A stretch of DNA of 64,000 bases from Silurus meridionalis (lineage: Eukaryota; Chordata; Actinopteri; Siluriformes; Siluridae), in contig NC_060890.1 of the NCBI RefSeq assembly GCF_014805685.1, positions 23,905,500 to 23,969,499 on the forward strand, given 5' to 3'. The stretch's first letter is position 1. The number at the start of each line of letters is the position of its first letter. The position numbers and the translations under genes are program-made. Shown piece after piece: positions 44,766 to 56,387 of the stretch. Below the pieces are notes generated by a model, which was not told where the DNA came from, searched no databases, and saw only the letters and a program-made list of their open reading frames with translations.

Positions 44766-45375
44766 CAGAGAAAATAAAAAAGCAGACGTGGTAATTAATA
44801 TTGCTATTAAATATGACATGGTCATAACTCGTAAGACACGGGAAATACAGTTTCAAATGGACTTTGCAGTCACTGTGCATTCATGAAAGCAAAAGCTCAA
44901 ACGGTAAAACGATTTGCAATTGCATTTGGATTATGTCACAATTTATGCGTCCACATGTATTAATAAATGCCCTAAACTTTTAATAATTGTAAAGTGATCA
45001 TTTGTGAACAATATTTCATATGTAGATTGATTTCTCCTTACTAAACAGTTTCTCAAGCATGCTTTATCAGCACCGCTGATGCTACGTGAATATGGCGTAT
45101 CACAACACTACCGAGGCCGAGGTGTAGAATACAGATTAACATGGCAGAGGTAGAGCTGCATCTTACTGGAGAAAATGTAAAAAAATTACTGTCTGGTTTT
45201 ATTTAATCTTTTTCCATTTTTGCTGTACAAAGGCCTGTTTGTGAAAGGGCCATGCACTAGAAGTCAGAAGGCACTTAAGTACATTGATGGCTGCTTCATA
45301 TGTATCTTTAATGAAAAGGCATCGAGATGCGAATCACATTAGCCTTAGTTATGGAGATGCAAATCACTAATATAC
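44766..45375. other. Non-coding stretch, nothing recognised
   Basis: AT-rich; the array fades out here and no element or exon was seen. Confidence 0.4.
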
Positions 45376-45376
45376 A

Positions 45377-45437
<61 letters not shown>
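45376..45437. repeat. (AT)n microsatellite
   Basis: About 31 AT units. Confidence 0.98.
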
Positions 45438-45440
<3 letters not shown>

Positions 45441-45999
45441 AATAGCGCCGTGTAAAATCAATAGTGACATCTGCATCACGACTAAAATAATATTTCTATT
45501 AAACAGAATGAAGGTTGTATCCTGGATGTCTCAGCTATTCTGTAAGAAAGGATGCCTAAGCAGAGCGCATGTTGCGAGAGGCAATCACAATTCATCAGCT
45601 CGGGGTCTCCAGAGGCACACGGGCCTAAATAATGCAGAAGCGTTTTAGAGACAGGGAGAAAGAGAGAGACGAGGATGAGAAAAAGATATCAAGCTATCTC
45701 TCGTTGTGGGGAAACAAAGCCCACATACCTGCGCTTTAAAGTCACGATCATTAGCAGAGTTGACTGAGAGATTTCCTCTCCGCTCGCTCTCACCGTCAGT
45801 GTGTGATGGTTTGTGACAGCACCAGACAGCCGGCGTGAGGCATTTTGTTCAACAACGTTTACACAAAGGATTTGACGTGTATCGCATATCTGCTTTTACA
45901 GATTTTTTATTTTATTTTGTATTTTTTTATGTTCAGTCAGACACCAGAGGACACAACACATGCCAAACGCAAAACAACTAGCGTGCTAGTAATATGCTG
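45438..45999. other. Non-repetitive block (candidate conserved non-coding element)
   Basis: The part 45500-45860 lacks repeat signatures and contains GGCAATCACAATTCATCAGC and CACGATCATTAGCAGAGTTG, the sort of ATTA/ATCA-rich sequence found in developmental enhancers. Inference only. Confidence 0.3.
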
Positions 46000-47215
46000 C
46001 GTAGTCTAGCTAAGCCTGTAAAATTGTTAACAATGTGGTGACGCTAGCTAGCTAGCTAGAATTTTATCCTCACCGGGCTATTTTTTTAAATAAATAAAAC
46101 ACACAGCTTCTCAAGTTCCTAAGAAATTATAGAACAAAGTCCTGAAGACTTTTCTGTTGTGGAAAACTTTAAAAAACAGCAAAGCCAGAGCATTGTACGT
46201 CTAACAAAGTGCTGATATTGGAGGCTCCTTTCAATTACATGCTAAATACAATTCTGAACCACTGATGTAGCATAAAATTACACAGCCACCAACTAGCTAG
46301 TAAGCTAGTTAATTTTTTTAATGTTGGAAATGGAATTAAATTGATCAAAATTTGATTGGAATTCATGGTCTTAGCTTGGCTTAGCTAACACTGCTAAACA
46401 ATGCTACAAAAATGTTCTTTCGTTGTAACAAACCATTGACACTCAAAACTTTTTCTATACATGCTAAATATGCATATCTATTTATTTGATGCATTATAAT
46501 AAAAAACACTAAAACTACTGGCATTAACTTCCACTATCTAGCTAGTAAGCTAGTCAATGTTTGAAATGTTGGAATGTATGGGAATTAAATTGACTGAAGC
46601 ATTTTGAAAGCCTTAGCTTGGCTTAGCTAATGTTGCTAAATAATGCTACAAAAATGATATGTGGTTGTAACAAAGTGCTGACACTGGAGACTTCTTCCAT
46701 ACATGCTAAATCAAATCAAACACCTGCCAACTAGCTAGTAGGCTAGTTAAAATCTGACTGGTCTTTAATTTAATTGGAATATGTTTGATTAGTTTAGCTT
46801 AGCTAATGCTGCTAAACAATGCTACAACATTATCTGTGGTTTTGACACTTAAGACTCCTCCCATACATGCTAAATACACATATGTATTTAATTTAATGTA
46901 TTAGAATAAAAAGAAAATCTGAAACATTGCTTTGGCATAAAATCAAACAACCACCAATTAGCTAGTAAGTTAGTAGGCTAGTTAAAGTGTGGCAGGAATT
47001 GGTTGAAAATTTATTTAAATTCATGGGATTTAGTTTGCTAAACAATGCTACACCATTATCTCTGATGGAACAAATACAATAAAAATTGCTGTGCCATAAA
47101 ATCAATCCTTCACAAACTAATTAGTAAACCAGCAAGCAGTAAATGTTCAGTGAAATTGAATTGCTAAAATGTTGTGCTCTTAGCTTAGCTTTGCTAATGT
47201 TGCTACTCTTTAGTA
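46000..47215. repeat. TAGC-rich satellite, about five units of 160-245 bp
   Basis: Ordered words recur: ACAAAGTGCTGACACTGGAG, CATACATGCTAAATAC, CACCAACTAGCTAGTAAGC, GGAATTAAATTGA, CTTAGCTTGGCTTAGCTAA and GCTAAACAATGCTACAAAAA. The CTAGCTAGTA anchor is found near 46293, 46537, 46731, 46958 and (degraded) 47117, giving steps of about 244, 194, 227 and 159 bp. I know no named family for it. Confidence 0.85.
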
Positions 47216-47736
47216 TGTACATAAAACCTGATTAAAAGCATGATTCCTTTTCTCAAAGATTGTTGAGATAATGGTATTAAGGCCTTAACATGTTTATTTC
47301 TGTATTTATTTCATATTTATTTATTTGTGAATTTCAGAGTTGTATAACTCTCAAGTCCCTACGAGATATAACACGCCAAAGAGTGGCAGGCATTTTTCAT
47401 TATGGCGCTGCTAAGTCCAGCCGGGTTTTCTATCGTTTGCTTTAAATTCATGCAGGGAAGTATCCAGCTCGACTCCAGGAAGCACGAGACACCCTGCACA
47501 GCTGGCGTTGCTAACCCGGACATAATGCACATCTCTTTTGCCTCGAGCACAAAACTGACAAAGTCTGATTAGCATACAGCAAGGAAAAGGAGAAAGAAAA
47601 ATCTTGAGCAGGCGTCAGGAACGTTCTGGTGAATTTCATCCAGCCAAGCCGGAAAGACAGGAGAGAATATGATCAAATTACCTCACATTTGGCCAAAAAC
47701 ACATTCCTGTGTTTTTATTAACCATCGCTAATATAC
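47216..47736. other. Non-repetitive block (candidate conserved non-coding element)
   Basis: 47340-47690 has mixed composition with GGCGCTGCTAAGTCCAGCCG, TTTAAATTCATGCAGGGAAG and GTCTGATTAGCATACAGCAA, and no transposon signature. A minus-strand open frame within it has no recognisable family. Confidence 0.33.
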
Positions 47737-48222
47737 AATACATGAACAAAAATTTGTGGACATAAGATCTGTATTTTTTTTTTTACATTCCATTCCACAT
47801 TTAGTGCCCATTTCCCGTTATGAATAACCGCCACTCTTTTGGAGCGTCACTGCTCCCTTACTAGATTTTGGAGCGTTCTTGTGGAGATTTGTGTAAGATT
47901 GAGGTGAGGTGAGGAGGCCTGGGGTGCAGAGTTCACATTCATTCATGTTCAATAGTGTTGAGATTCAGAGCTCTATATTGGGAGATCTTCCACTCAAACC
48001 ATGTAAAGTATATCTTCATGCAGCTGGCTTTGTGCACAGGGGCATTGTCATGCTAGAACAGGGTTGGGTCTCGTAGTTCAAGTGAAGGAGATTTTTTTTT
48101 TTTTTTTTTTTTTTACCACATCCAAAAACAATTGTATGCCTCCAACTTTGTGGTAACAGTTTGGAGAAGAAGAACTTATGGCTGGAAAAGTCAGGCATCC
48201 CAATACTTTTGTTCATAGAGTA
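47737..48222 (-). mobile_element. Tc1-N copy with an internal poly-T expansion
   Basis: It is bounded by CATGAACAAAAATTTGTGG and CCCAATACTTTTGTTCATAG. A run of about 24 T at 48091-48114 replaces a short element segment, presumably by slippage. Confidence 0.85.
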
Positions 48223-48669
48223 AAGTACATATTAACATTAACGTATTTCTTACTGAACACGTAGCAAGATTTTCGTTGTGCTCATTCACATGACATTTAT
48301 TCACCTTCCTTGTTAGCAATTTAGCTACATAACATGATCAATAAGCTGCTTTGATGTTGGTCATCTAAAGTGTTCTCACGCTAACAATTAAAGTTTGCAA
48401 TAACAATTTAGCTACTGAGTTATCCAATACGCTTGAACAGATTTAGCATTAGATAACTCTGGTTTACACACTCATTTAGCTAATTTAACTAGCTTTCTCT
48501 TTAACTTAAGCGTCTGGTTTGGCGTAAATAGAATAATAAGAAGCTAAACTAGCTTAACTAGCTAGGTATGTTAAACAAATTATAACTGGTTGTATCTGAA
48601 TTCCTGGTTGACATTCGATTTGTTGATTTGCTAACAATTTGGTGACTGGAATACACAGAAATATAAGTA
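48223..48669. other. TAGC-rich single-copy-like stretch
   Basis: AATTTAGCTAC, CATTTAGCTAATTTAACTAGC and CTAAACTAGCTTAACTAGCT echo the satellite at 46000-47215, but no regular period is visible. It continues after the Tigger element (49301-49480). Confidence 0.45.
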
Positions 48670-49298
48670 CAGTAGAACCTCGGGTTACGAGTTTAATTGG
48701 TTCCATCACTTTACTCTTAACCTGAAAAGCTCGTATCCCGATACAAATTTTCCCATAAGAATGAATAAAAACTTCGGTAATTCGTTCTGGACACCCAAAA
48801 AGTGTTTCTTAAAAAAAAAATAACGCCAATATTCACTAATATTATTTACTTTTAACATGTTATATTGAAATCGTATCATATAAAAACATATAAACATATA
48901 AAAAATAAATCTTTAAATGTTACCTTACTTTTAAGAAGTCTCGCTGCGTGCATGATGGAGACAACGTCCGTAGAAGCGGGAGGAGGGAGAGTTATTGTTT
49001 GGAAGGAGAATTTCCATCAGGCTACTTTGTTGGCGGCATGGTGATAGGAATACGTACAGTATTTAAAGTTCAGTAATTCCACACTGTTAGAGCGACGAGC
49101 GGATGTGTATGTGCTGCACGAGAGCGCAGCGAGAGCACGTGGCGATACGTAAAAAAACTAACCTGCCTGCGATTTTTCCGTGCGCAACGCTCGTATCCTA
49201 AAAAATTTCTCGTAACTAGAGGCAACATTTTTTATGAACTGCGATTCGTAACCTGAATTATACGTATGCCGGGGCGTTCGTAACTCGAGGTTCCACTG
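48670..49298. mobile_element. Tigger/pogo-like non-autonomous element
   Basis: The inverted ends CAGTAGAACCTCGGGTTACG and CAGTGGAACCTCGAGTTACG are flanked by TA (48668-48669 and 49299-49300). The pattern is characteristic of the TcMar-Tigger branch. The interior of 629 bp has no transposase remnant that I can recognise; the longest frame (48706-48897, minus) is AT-rich. Confidence 0.88.
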
Positions 49299-49300
49299 TA

Positions 49301-50414
49301 TCTGGCAAACAGGCTTGCTAGCAAATTAGCTTCATTGAATGATACAATGGTGGTTAGATATTAACGATTGCACAGTGCGAACAGCTAGCATGATTTCCCC
49401 CATGATAAGCTACTAAGCTACTTCACACTGTAACCAAGCCAATGCAAGAACAGATTTAAAAAATGCTAATATCGCAATAGACAAGTGAATGTGAATAAAT
49501 GCTAAATAATTCCTGACTGCGTTAAGAAAATAAACCGGACGTCCACTCGGATCACGTTTCCGACCAGGTCCTAGCACTAAATTCCCCCCGAAGAAGCAGT
49601 TATGTGGTAAATAAACACATCGGATGAGATTTAATTGTCAGAGGTGGTTATTAGTATTCATTAACGTGGCGCTGCATTGCCATGGATCATCCGGGCTGCG
49701 GGCAAAAAATCTCCACAAACGCTGCACATAAATGAAACTTGACCTTGCCGACAGCTGTGCTTGCTGACTTATGAGATAATTATCTTTTAGCCGGGCCTGT
49801 TTGTGTCACCGCATTATGGATGCAGCTGCAGCGCTGTGATGTTTCAGACACGTTTCCCGCAGGACTCTTTCAATCAGCTCGAAATATCCCAAACGGCCTG
49901 TGCACGGGTCGGAACCGCCGATCGTCCACGAGCACGAGTCGCTCTTTATTTAAGGTTGTATAGCTGTAACGTTTACGGGGCTAGCAGCGGGATCGTCTAA
50001 ACGAGATTAGATTTATCTAATTAGCGACCACGCATGGGGGGGTGTGAGTAGAGGGTGTCTTACCTACAAATATGTTTACAATATAATCTGATTTATTACC
50101 TCAATCCAATGTTTTTATATCCTAAGTGTCCCCGTTGAGTTACTGGATCGGATTCGTTTTCCGTGGATTTGAAATAATGAATATTTACACACACTTGTAA
50201 CAGCACAGTGAAGATGCTTGCAACATTTTTGGACGGTTGAAATAATTCCCTTTTCATTGTGCTTGATATTTACAACAACAACATGCAACGTCTTGCCATT
50301 CCATGGTGCATAGTTTTTTTGTTTTGTTTTGTTTTTTTGAATGCATTAATGTCTTATTCCAATTAGAATAAAGTGTAGGTGGCACAAACTTTTGCACACA
50401 GCCTAATCTAATCT
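49301..50414. other. Non-repetitive block 49530-50010 (candidate conserved non-coding element)
   Basis: From about 49530 the sequence becomes CpG-richer. It contains GAGGTGGTTATTAGTATTCA, GTGGCGCTGCATTGCCATGG, GATGCAGCTGCAGCGCTGTG and TATCTAATTAGCGACCACGC. No repeat signature and no splice-flanked exon was seen. 50011-50414 is plain AT-rich sequence. Confidence 0.38.
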
Positions 50415-50660
50415 TGTACACATTGGACAAAAGATTGTGGACACATGACCATGAGATTGACCTTTTATTTTAAACATTTTTTTTCACACTTTTTTTTGCA
50501 TTTGCAAACCTCCACTCTTCTGGGAAGATGTTCCACTAGATTTTTTGGATATTTTTGTGATTTCATTTAGCCACAAGGGTGAAGGGTAAAGTCAGGAGGT
50601 GAGGTGCGGTGAGGTGAGGTGAGGTGAGGTGCAGTCAGCATGATTTCTCGGGTGCCAGAT
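50415..50660 (-). mobile_element. Tc1-N copy, 3' part only
   Basis: The terminus TTGGACAAAAGATTGTGGAC is present. The AGGTGAGGTG motif has expanded to about five units (50599-50632). The copy stops at the GTCAGCATGATTTC boundary. Confidence 0.82.
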
Positions 50661-50699
50661 AACCTGATCAGCCATTCTCTTTGTTTTCATGTGAAGTTG

Positions 50700-50866
50700 T
50701 GACAGAAAGGTTAAGGCCATGGGTTACTGATCAGAAGATCAGGGGTTTAAGCCCCAGAACCAACAAGCTGACACTGTTTGGATCTTCAGCAAAGCCCTTA
50801 ACCTTAGCTGGTTCAGTAGGTAATATATCATAGATGACTTAATGCTTTGATCCAAACTTCCTAAGA
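50700..50866 (+). mobile_element. SINE family B
   Basis: B box AGGGGTTTAAGCCCC, body AGCAAAGCCCTTAACC, then CATAGATGACTTAATGCTTT and CCAAACTTCCTAAG. It lies between two minus-strand Tc1-N copies. Confidence 0.7.
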
Positions 50867-50870
50867 ACTT

Positions 50871-51394
50871 ACAGCATATGGACAAAAGTTTGTGGAAACC
50901 TGACCATAAGATTGGCATGTGCTTCCTTCTGAACATCTCATTTTACATTTATTCCATGTTTGCTATTATAATAACCTCCACTCTTGAGATGTTCCAGTAG
51001 AACTTGGAGCTTGTTTGTGGAGGTTTGTGCTAATTCAGCCACAAGGTATTTAGTAAAGTCTGGTACTTATGTAATTGATGTAAGGAGACCTGGGTTGAGT
51101 TTGGTGTTGCATTTCATCCCAAAGGTGGTCAGTAGGGTTGAGGTCAGAGCTCCATAGCAGGAGATCTTCCACTCCAAACCCATGTAAAGCACATCTTCAT
51201 GGAGCTGACTTCGTGCACAGGGGCAGTGTCATGCGGGAACAGGTTTGGGTCTCCTAGTCCAAGTAAAGGGAAAATTGCATTCTATCACATCCTTAGGCAT
51301 CGTATACAATTGTGTACCTCAAACTTTGTGGGAAGAGCTACATATAGCTGGAAAAGTAAGGTGTCCAGACACTTTTGTTCATATAATCTATTAT
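50871..51394 (-). mobile_element. Tc1-N copy, near full length
   Basis: It runs from ATATGGACAAAAGTTTGTGG to GTCCAGACACTTTTGTTCAT with all coding-derived blocks in order. It is one of the best references for the family in this window. Confidence 0.88.
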
Positions 51395-51729
51395 CATGAT
51401 GAATGGAATTGAATACGGCGTTTAATATTTTTTTTGTCTTCTTTTCTACAGTAATCACCTGCGCAGGAAACATGTGTGATTTATGCTAGCAAAGAAAGCA
51501 TTAGCCTATTTAATACCAAAGGAGAAAGCATCCATTATATCTCCAATATAAACTGTCAGAGCGGAATAGCAGGAAGTAGGACATGAACGTCTCGATCGCC
51601 AAACACATTCTAATTTAAGCTGCCTTCAGATTATATAATACAGAAAAAAATGACACAATTCATCTCTAACACAAACCATGGTGCAGTTTATATCTCACAC
51701 ACACTATTCTTTCTGTATCCACACTGCAT

Positions 51730-51731
<2 letters not shown>
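51395..51731. other. Non-coding stretch, nothing recognised
   Basis: AT-rich, no repeat or exon seen. Confidence 0.4.

Positions 51732-51777
<46 letters not shown>
51732..51777. repeat. (CA)n microsatellite
   Basis: About 22 CA units, then ACTCACTTACTTACTT. Confidence 0.97.
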
Positions 51778-51780
<3 letters not shown>

Positions 51781-51879
51781 TTACTTACTTAAACCCTTAT
51801 ACATCTGCATGGGATTAGGAGATTAGTCGACTAGATTGCGTGAAACCCGGCATAAGTAGGCAGGATGTCCCCGATGTAT

Positions 51880-52660
51880 TTATTGTAAAACCCTTCTCTT
51901 TTTTTTTTTTGTTTGAACACAATTTACACATAAAAATAAATAAATAGATAAATAAACAAACAAATAAATAAATGATTAAAACAAAAACCTGATTTAATTC
52001 ACTAAAATCATGCAATTACCCTTTAAAAATAAAATAAATAAATAAATGTACATACTTTTTTGTTTACATAAATGAACGAACGAACGAACAGATGATTGAT
52101 TGGATGAATTTTTTTATAGAATTCATTCATCCAATCATCCATCCATCCATCCATCCATTCATTCATTCATTCATTAATTTATTCATTCATTCATATCAAA
52201 CCGCACATTTGAAAGTTTGAATTCCCCCCCAATAAACAAACAAACAAACAAATTATTAAGATATATACTTTTTGGTTACAAAAACAAATGAATGAATGAA
52301 TGAAAATAAGGCAGTTGCCCCCCAAAAGAAAGAAAGAAGGAAACAAACAAATAAATAAACAAATAAATAAATAAATAGGTAAAAAATGTTTTGGTTACAT
52401 AAATGAATGAATTTTATTTTTACTGGGTAAAATAAGGCAGTTGTCCCCCAAAACAAACAAACAAACAAACAAACAAACAAACAAACAGGTTGCATATGTT
52501 TTGGTTACATGAAATGAACAAATGGACTAATAAATTAATTTGTTCAATTATTCATTCATTTATTTATTCGTTTTAAACCACACATTTGAAAATTTGGCTT
52601 CTACTGTGTAACATCAGGCAGCTGCCCACAAAAAGAAATAATAAAATAAATAAAATCCAG
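51880..52660. repeat. Compound tandem array of tetranucleotide-rich units
   Basis: At least four units of roughly 100-190 bp share the order: GTTTTGGTTACATAAATGAA, (ATGA)n or (ATTC)n, AAACCACACATTTGAAA, TAAAATAAGGCAGTTGCCCC, (AAAC)n/(AAAT)n. Junction words GGTTACA occur near 52065, 52273, 52392 and 52503. The internal tetranucleotide tracts vary freely in length. Confidence 0.8.
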
Positions 52661-53390
52661 AACCCTGCAGTAGGATTTTGTTTACAGAAACTAAGCTTGA
52701 TCTCAAGCCTTGTACCTTTAGTCACAGCTGTGATACGGGACCAATTTTATACACCATATAACACACACTTAAACTAATTAACAGCAACATCAGTGACAAC
52801 TTCTGCACAGATGTTCACTGCAACTCTCTTCAAAACGTTCGCCTGCTCTGTGCAGGTCGTTCGGCAGCTCCGTTTGTTCGAGTCGTCGGTTAGTATTTTG
52901 CTGCGGCAGCTTCTTCCTACCTGGTGTATTAAAGGAAATGAACTTAAAAATATAAATGTAATGAAACCTTCCAAGTCGTATTGAGGATTTGGAAAAATTT
53001 AAAGGAAGCCATTTTATATACGGTGAGCACGGCATATAAAACCATTACTTTATATCCCCGTAGTGGCTACAGCCTATAAAGCCATTCCTTCATATGCTCA
53101 TTTGCTTCTGGAGATTTTCTTTAGGGCACCTGAGTGAGGCGGCTCATATTTTACTGTTGGAGTATTAAAAAAAAGTTTTACTACTTTTTAAAGCATGGCT
53201 GTAAAATGAGCAAATTAATCCAAATATTCAATTTGCCTCCACACAGGTGCAATATATAAAAGGGAAAAAGGGAATCAACTATGCTTCTTAATTAAAACAC
53301 TTTAAACATAAAAAAAATAATAATAATAATAATTAAAAAAAAAGATTTCTTTCGTATGATGCCGGAGCAAACATTTCTCTCGCTCTCCAC
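52661..53390. other. Non-coding stretch, nothing recognised
   Basis: Mixed composition; (AAT)n at 53318-53335. No named repeat or exon. Confidence 0.4.
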
Positions 53391-53884
53391 AATACCGAAG
53401 CTTCTCTTTGGAGGAATTAGACACACTGTCGCGTCGTTAATTAATAAAGTCCTCTAGTAATAATGGACTAACCGGATTAACTGTCCAATTTCCTTTTTAA
53501 GTGGCTCGAAATGTCATGGTGCGGTGACGAAAGGGAAGAAAGAAAAAGAGCAAAAATCACTTGACAGTCCGATTCAGCCACTTAGCAGTCCTGCTTCTGG
53601 TAATTAGTTTCAGATTTAACATCTTTATTATACAATATCAAAGACACGACATTATCCAGAGTTACTTTCGCACGAATGCTTGGGCACGTTCCTGAAAAGC
53701 TGCCATTTTTAAAATGTGCACTGATCTGATAGGAAATTGCTGATTCGTTTTCAATTACAGCAACGGTTTCTATGGCAACAGCAAATTGATGAGGTCTTGG
53801 ATAGCGAGTGCACCGTGTTAATAAAATAGAATGTGTTTAACATGTTAAAATGTCTCCAGTGTCAGCTGGAAAACACAAGTAGCT
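53391..53884. other. Non-repetitive block with X-box-like site (candidate conserved non-coding element)
   Basis: GTCGCGTCGTTAATTAATAA, CTGGTAATTAGTTTCAGATT and TTTCAATTACAGCAACGG show homeodomain-type TAAT cores, with an RFX-like palindrome at 53766-53779. No repeat signature. Confidence 0.35.
53766..53779. promoter_or_regulatory. X-box-like (RFX) motif
   Basis: GTTTCT-AT-GGCAAC fits RYYNYY N(1-3) RRNRAC and sits in a block free of repeats. Confidence 0.3.
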
Positions 53885-54545
53885 ACGTTACATAGAATAA
53901 AAGTATTGGGTTATTTGGCTTTTCCTTCAATATGCGGCTCTTCTCCAAACTGTTACCACCAACCCGGAGGCGCACAATTGTGTAGGACGGCTTTGGAGGC
54001 TGTAGCATGAAACTCTCCCTTCACTTGAACTAGGAGACACAAACCTGTTTCAGCATGACAACCCTGAAGATATGCTTTACACGGTTTGAACTGGAAGATG
54101 TTGAGTGGACTGCTGTAGAGTTCCTCACTGACCTCAACCTCAAGCTCTGGCTGCACCTCGATCTCCTCAGCCTACATCATTACCTGACTTTACTAATATG
54201 GTTGAATGAAATTTTACAAATCTTCACCAAAGTAAACACCAAAACCGTCTTCCCAGAAAAGTGGAGATTATTATAACAGCAAATGGAGACTCACTGTGGT
54301 AATGGGTAGCTCAGTGGTTAAGATATTGGCCTTCTGATCAGAAGGTTTGTGAGTTCAAATCCCAGCACCACCAAGGTGCTACTGCCTTGAGCACCTTTAA
54401 CCCTCAACTGTTAAGTTGTACAAATAAGTGTAAGTTGCTGTAGATAAGAGCATCTACCAAATGCTGTAAATGTGGAATGGGGATGTTCAAAAAGCAGATA
54501 CTAATCTTATGGTCAGGTGTCCACAAACTTTTGCTCATATAGTTT
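53885..54545 (+). mobile_element. Tc1-N copy interrupted by a SINE
   Basis: The parts 53885-54296 and 54473-54545 form one copy, ending CAGGTGTCCACAAACTTTTG. CAGCATGACAACCCTGAAGA shows loss of the PVHK codons. Confidence 0.87.
54297..54472 (+). mobile_element. SINE family A nested in Tc1-N
   Basis: A box GTAGCTCAGTGGTTAAG, B box GAGTTCAAATCCC, and the tail GCATCTACCAAATGCTGTAA are all clear. TGTGG occurs on both sides (at about 54292 and 54473), compatible with a short target duplication. Confidence 0.85.
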
Positions 54546-55594
54546 TTGTTCATGTAAAATAAACATAAAAAGAAGTCCTGATAGAAAACATTGCGGGAGT
54601 CATTATTTGAATATTAACAGGAAATAATTTATTATGCAAATATTCCACAATTTTAAATGTCACAAGAAATGGCAACAAAATTTTTTTTTTTTTATTCATA
54701 AAAATGTGTTGTGATTAAAGAGAAATAAAACACAGGGGAATGCATTTTTATGAAAATATTTATCTTTAGGTTAGTAACCCTTGCCAGCATGTCAGATTTT
54801 TCTTTTGTGAACTGAACAATTAAAACTGGACATGATGAGCACTTGGGAAGGACAAGTAGGCGGAGCTTGGCTCCAGAACTAAAGATTTGTGAATAAATAA
54901 ATAATTTCATCACCGTATCCAATTAACTACGCAGTCACAAACGGTCCTGAAGGCATCAGCGTGGTTCGGTGCTGAGACAATATAATTAGCTGGCATCCAC
55001 AAACAATATGGTGTAATTGTGGAGCAACGGGATGACGTGAGGGCTTTGCTAGTCATGTCACACACATGCCAGCTAAATAACATGCAAGCAATCGGTCGTT
55101 ACAGACGAATCGCCCAAGCCGAATCATTGGAAGCGTTGCATACGTTTCACTGTATATCTTTTCTTGTCGTATATTTTTACTGGAATCGCCTGCAGTAATG
55201 GAAAGCTGCTTTTGATTCAACTCCTGAAAGCTTGGAAGCTCAGAAATGTTTACCCTTTTGGAATGCAAGACCCTGAGGCCACAGTTTCTACATGCAGTAC
55301 ATAGTCAGGTGTCCCAATGGTTTTGTCCATAATTTGTTCATCCTGGGATCACTGTATTAGCTAAGAATTAGCAAAAGAGCTGATCAGTCCAAAAAGTAAT
55401 AGATTTTGATAAAAAGAATTAAGATTATCTTTTCCTATTAAGGGAAAAGAATGTAGATTGTGAAGATGTTTCTGTTTTCCAATTCAGTCTATTTAATGTT
55501 AATAATAATGGCTTTTAAAAATGCTGGTATCAGTATTGATACTGGTACTGAAAGTATTTATATTTTGAAGTATTTTATATTAATCTCATTCATG
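54546..55594. other. Non-coding stretch; 54940-55260 candidate conserved element
   Basis: GAGACAATATAATTAGCTGG and AATATGGTGTAATTGTGGAG around 54975-55025 look like enhancer-type homeodomain-site sequence. A Tc1-N end (GTCAGGTGTCCCAATGGTTT) is at 55303-55330. Confidence 0.33.
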
Positions 55595-55728
55595 CACCTG
55601 AGCAGCTATGGGGTTATTGCTAAGGGTCCAGGAGTGGCAGCTTGGTGTGGCTGAGATTTCAATCCACAAACTTCAGAGCCAAAGTCCAAAACCTTAACCT
55701 CTAAGCTACATACCCCCTCCCCAAAATA
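55595..55728 (-). mobile_element. SINE family A, tail lost
   Basis: On the minus strand: GTAGCTTAGAGGTTAAGG, a B box (GGATTGAAATCTC), GCTGCCACTCCTGGACCC, then ATAGCTGCTCAGGTGCAT. The LINE-like tail is missing. Confidence 0.7.
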
Positions 55729-56387
55729 CAGTTGTAATCAAATGAACGAGCATTGGAAAAGGTTCTCAAAGCTTCAGTCCCAGATCTCAGGACATCGTGT
55801 CTCGTGGCGATTAACGACGGATCGGCGTTCAGCCTTTCAGACCCAGACACTCATCCGGTTACAGCCTGTCATTACAGGTGTGTCATTACTCACTCAAACG
55901 CTCGTGCAGATCATTTCTATCAGCTGTAAGTGAGACGTAATTAGAACTAATCACTTGCCCTGTTCAATGAAAACTTCATCTCTATTGTCCGTGTAAAGAT
56001 GAATGAACTTTGTAATAAAAAATATAAAGAATCAGCCGTCTTCATGCAATGGTTCTGTTTAAAAAGATGTGTAGGTCAAATACAAATGAGGTCATTAGCT
56101 AGTTATAGAAATTGGGGAATTAATCTCATGGGATGATTTTACAAACGAGAACCATAAGTCCGAAAGCATCCCATTTAGGACCTGGAGAATTTGGAGTTAT
56201 TCAAGAACTGAACAGATTGATGCAGTGACATCTATCAAATGCTGAAACAAATCCCATGTCCCGTTGACACACAATCATGTTCCTCCAATAATGCTTAGAC
56301 AAATACAACCGCTGCTATAGTAACATCCCATTTTAATGATTTATGAGGATTGGTAAGAACATATGTGTCAGAATGTGTCAATATGTG
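55729..56387. other. Non-coding stretch; 55740-55960 non-repetitive
   Basis: CCTGTCATTACAGGTGTGTC and GACGTAATTAGAACTAATCA near 55865-55950 resemble conserved non-coding sequence. The rest is unremarkable. Confidence 0.3.
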
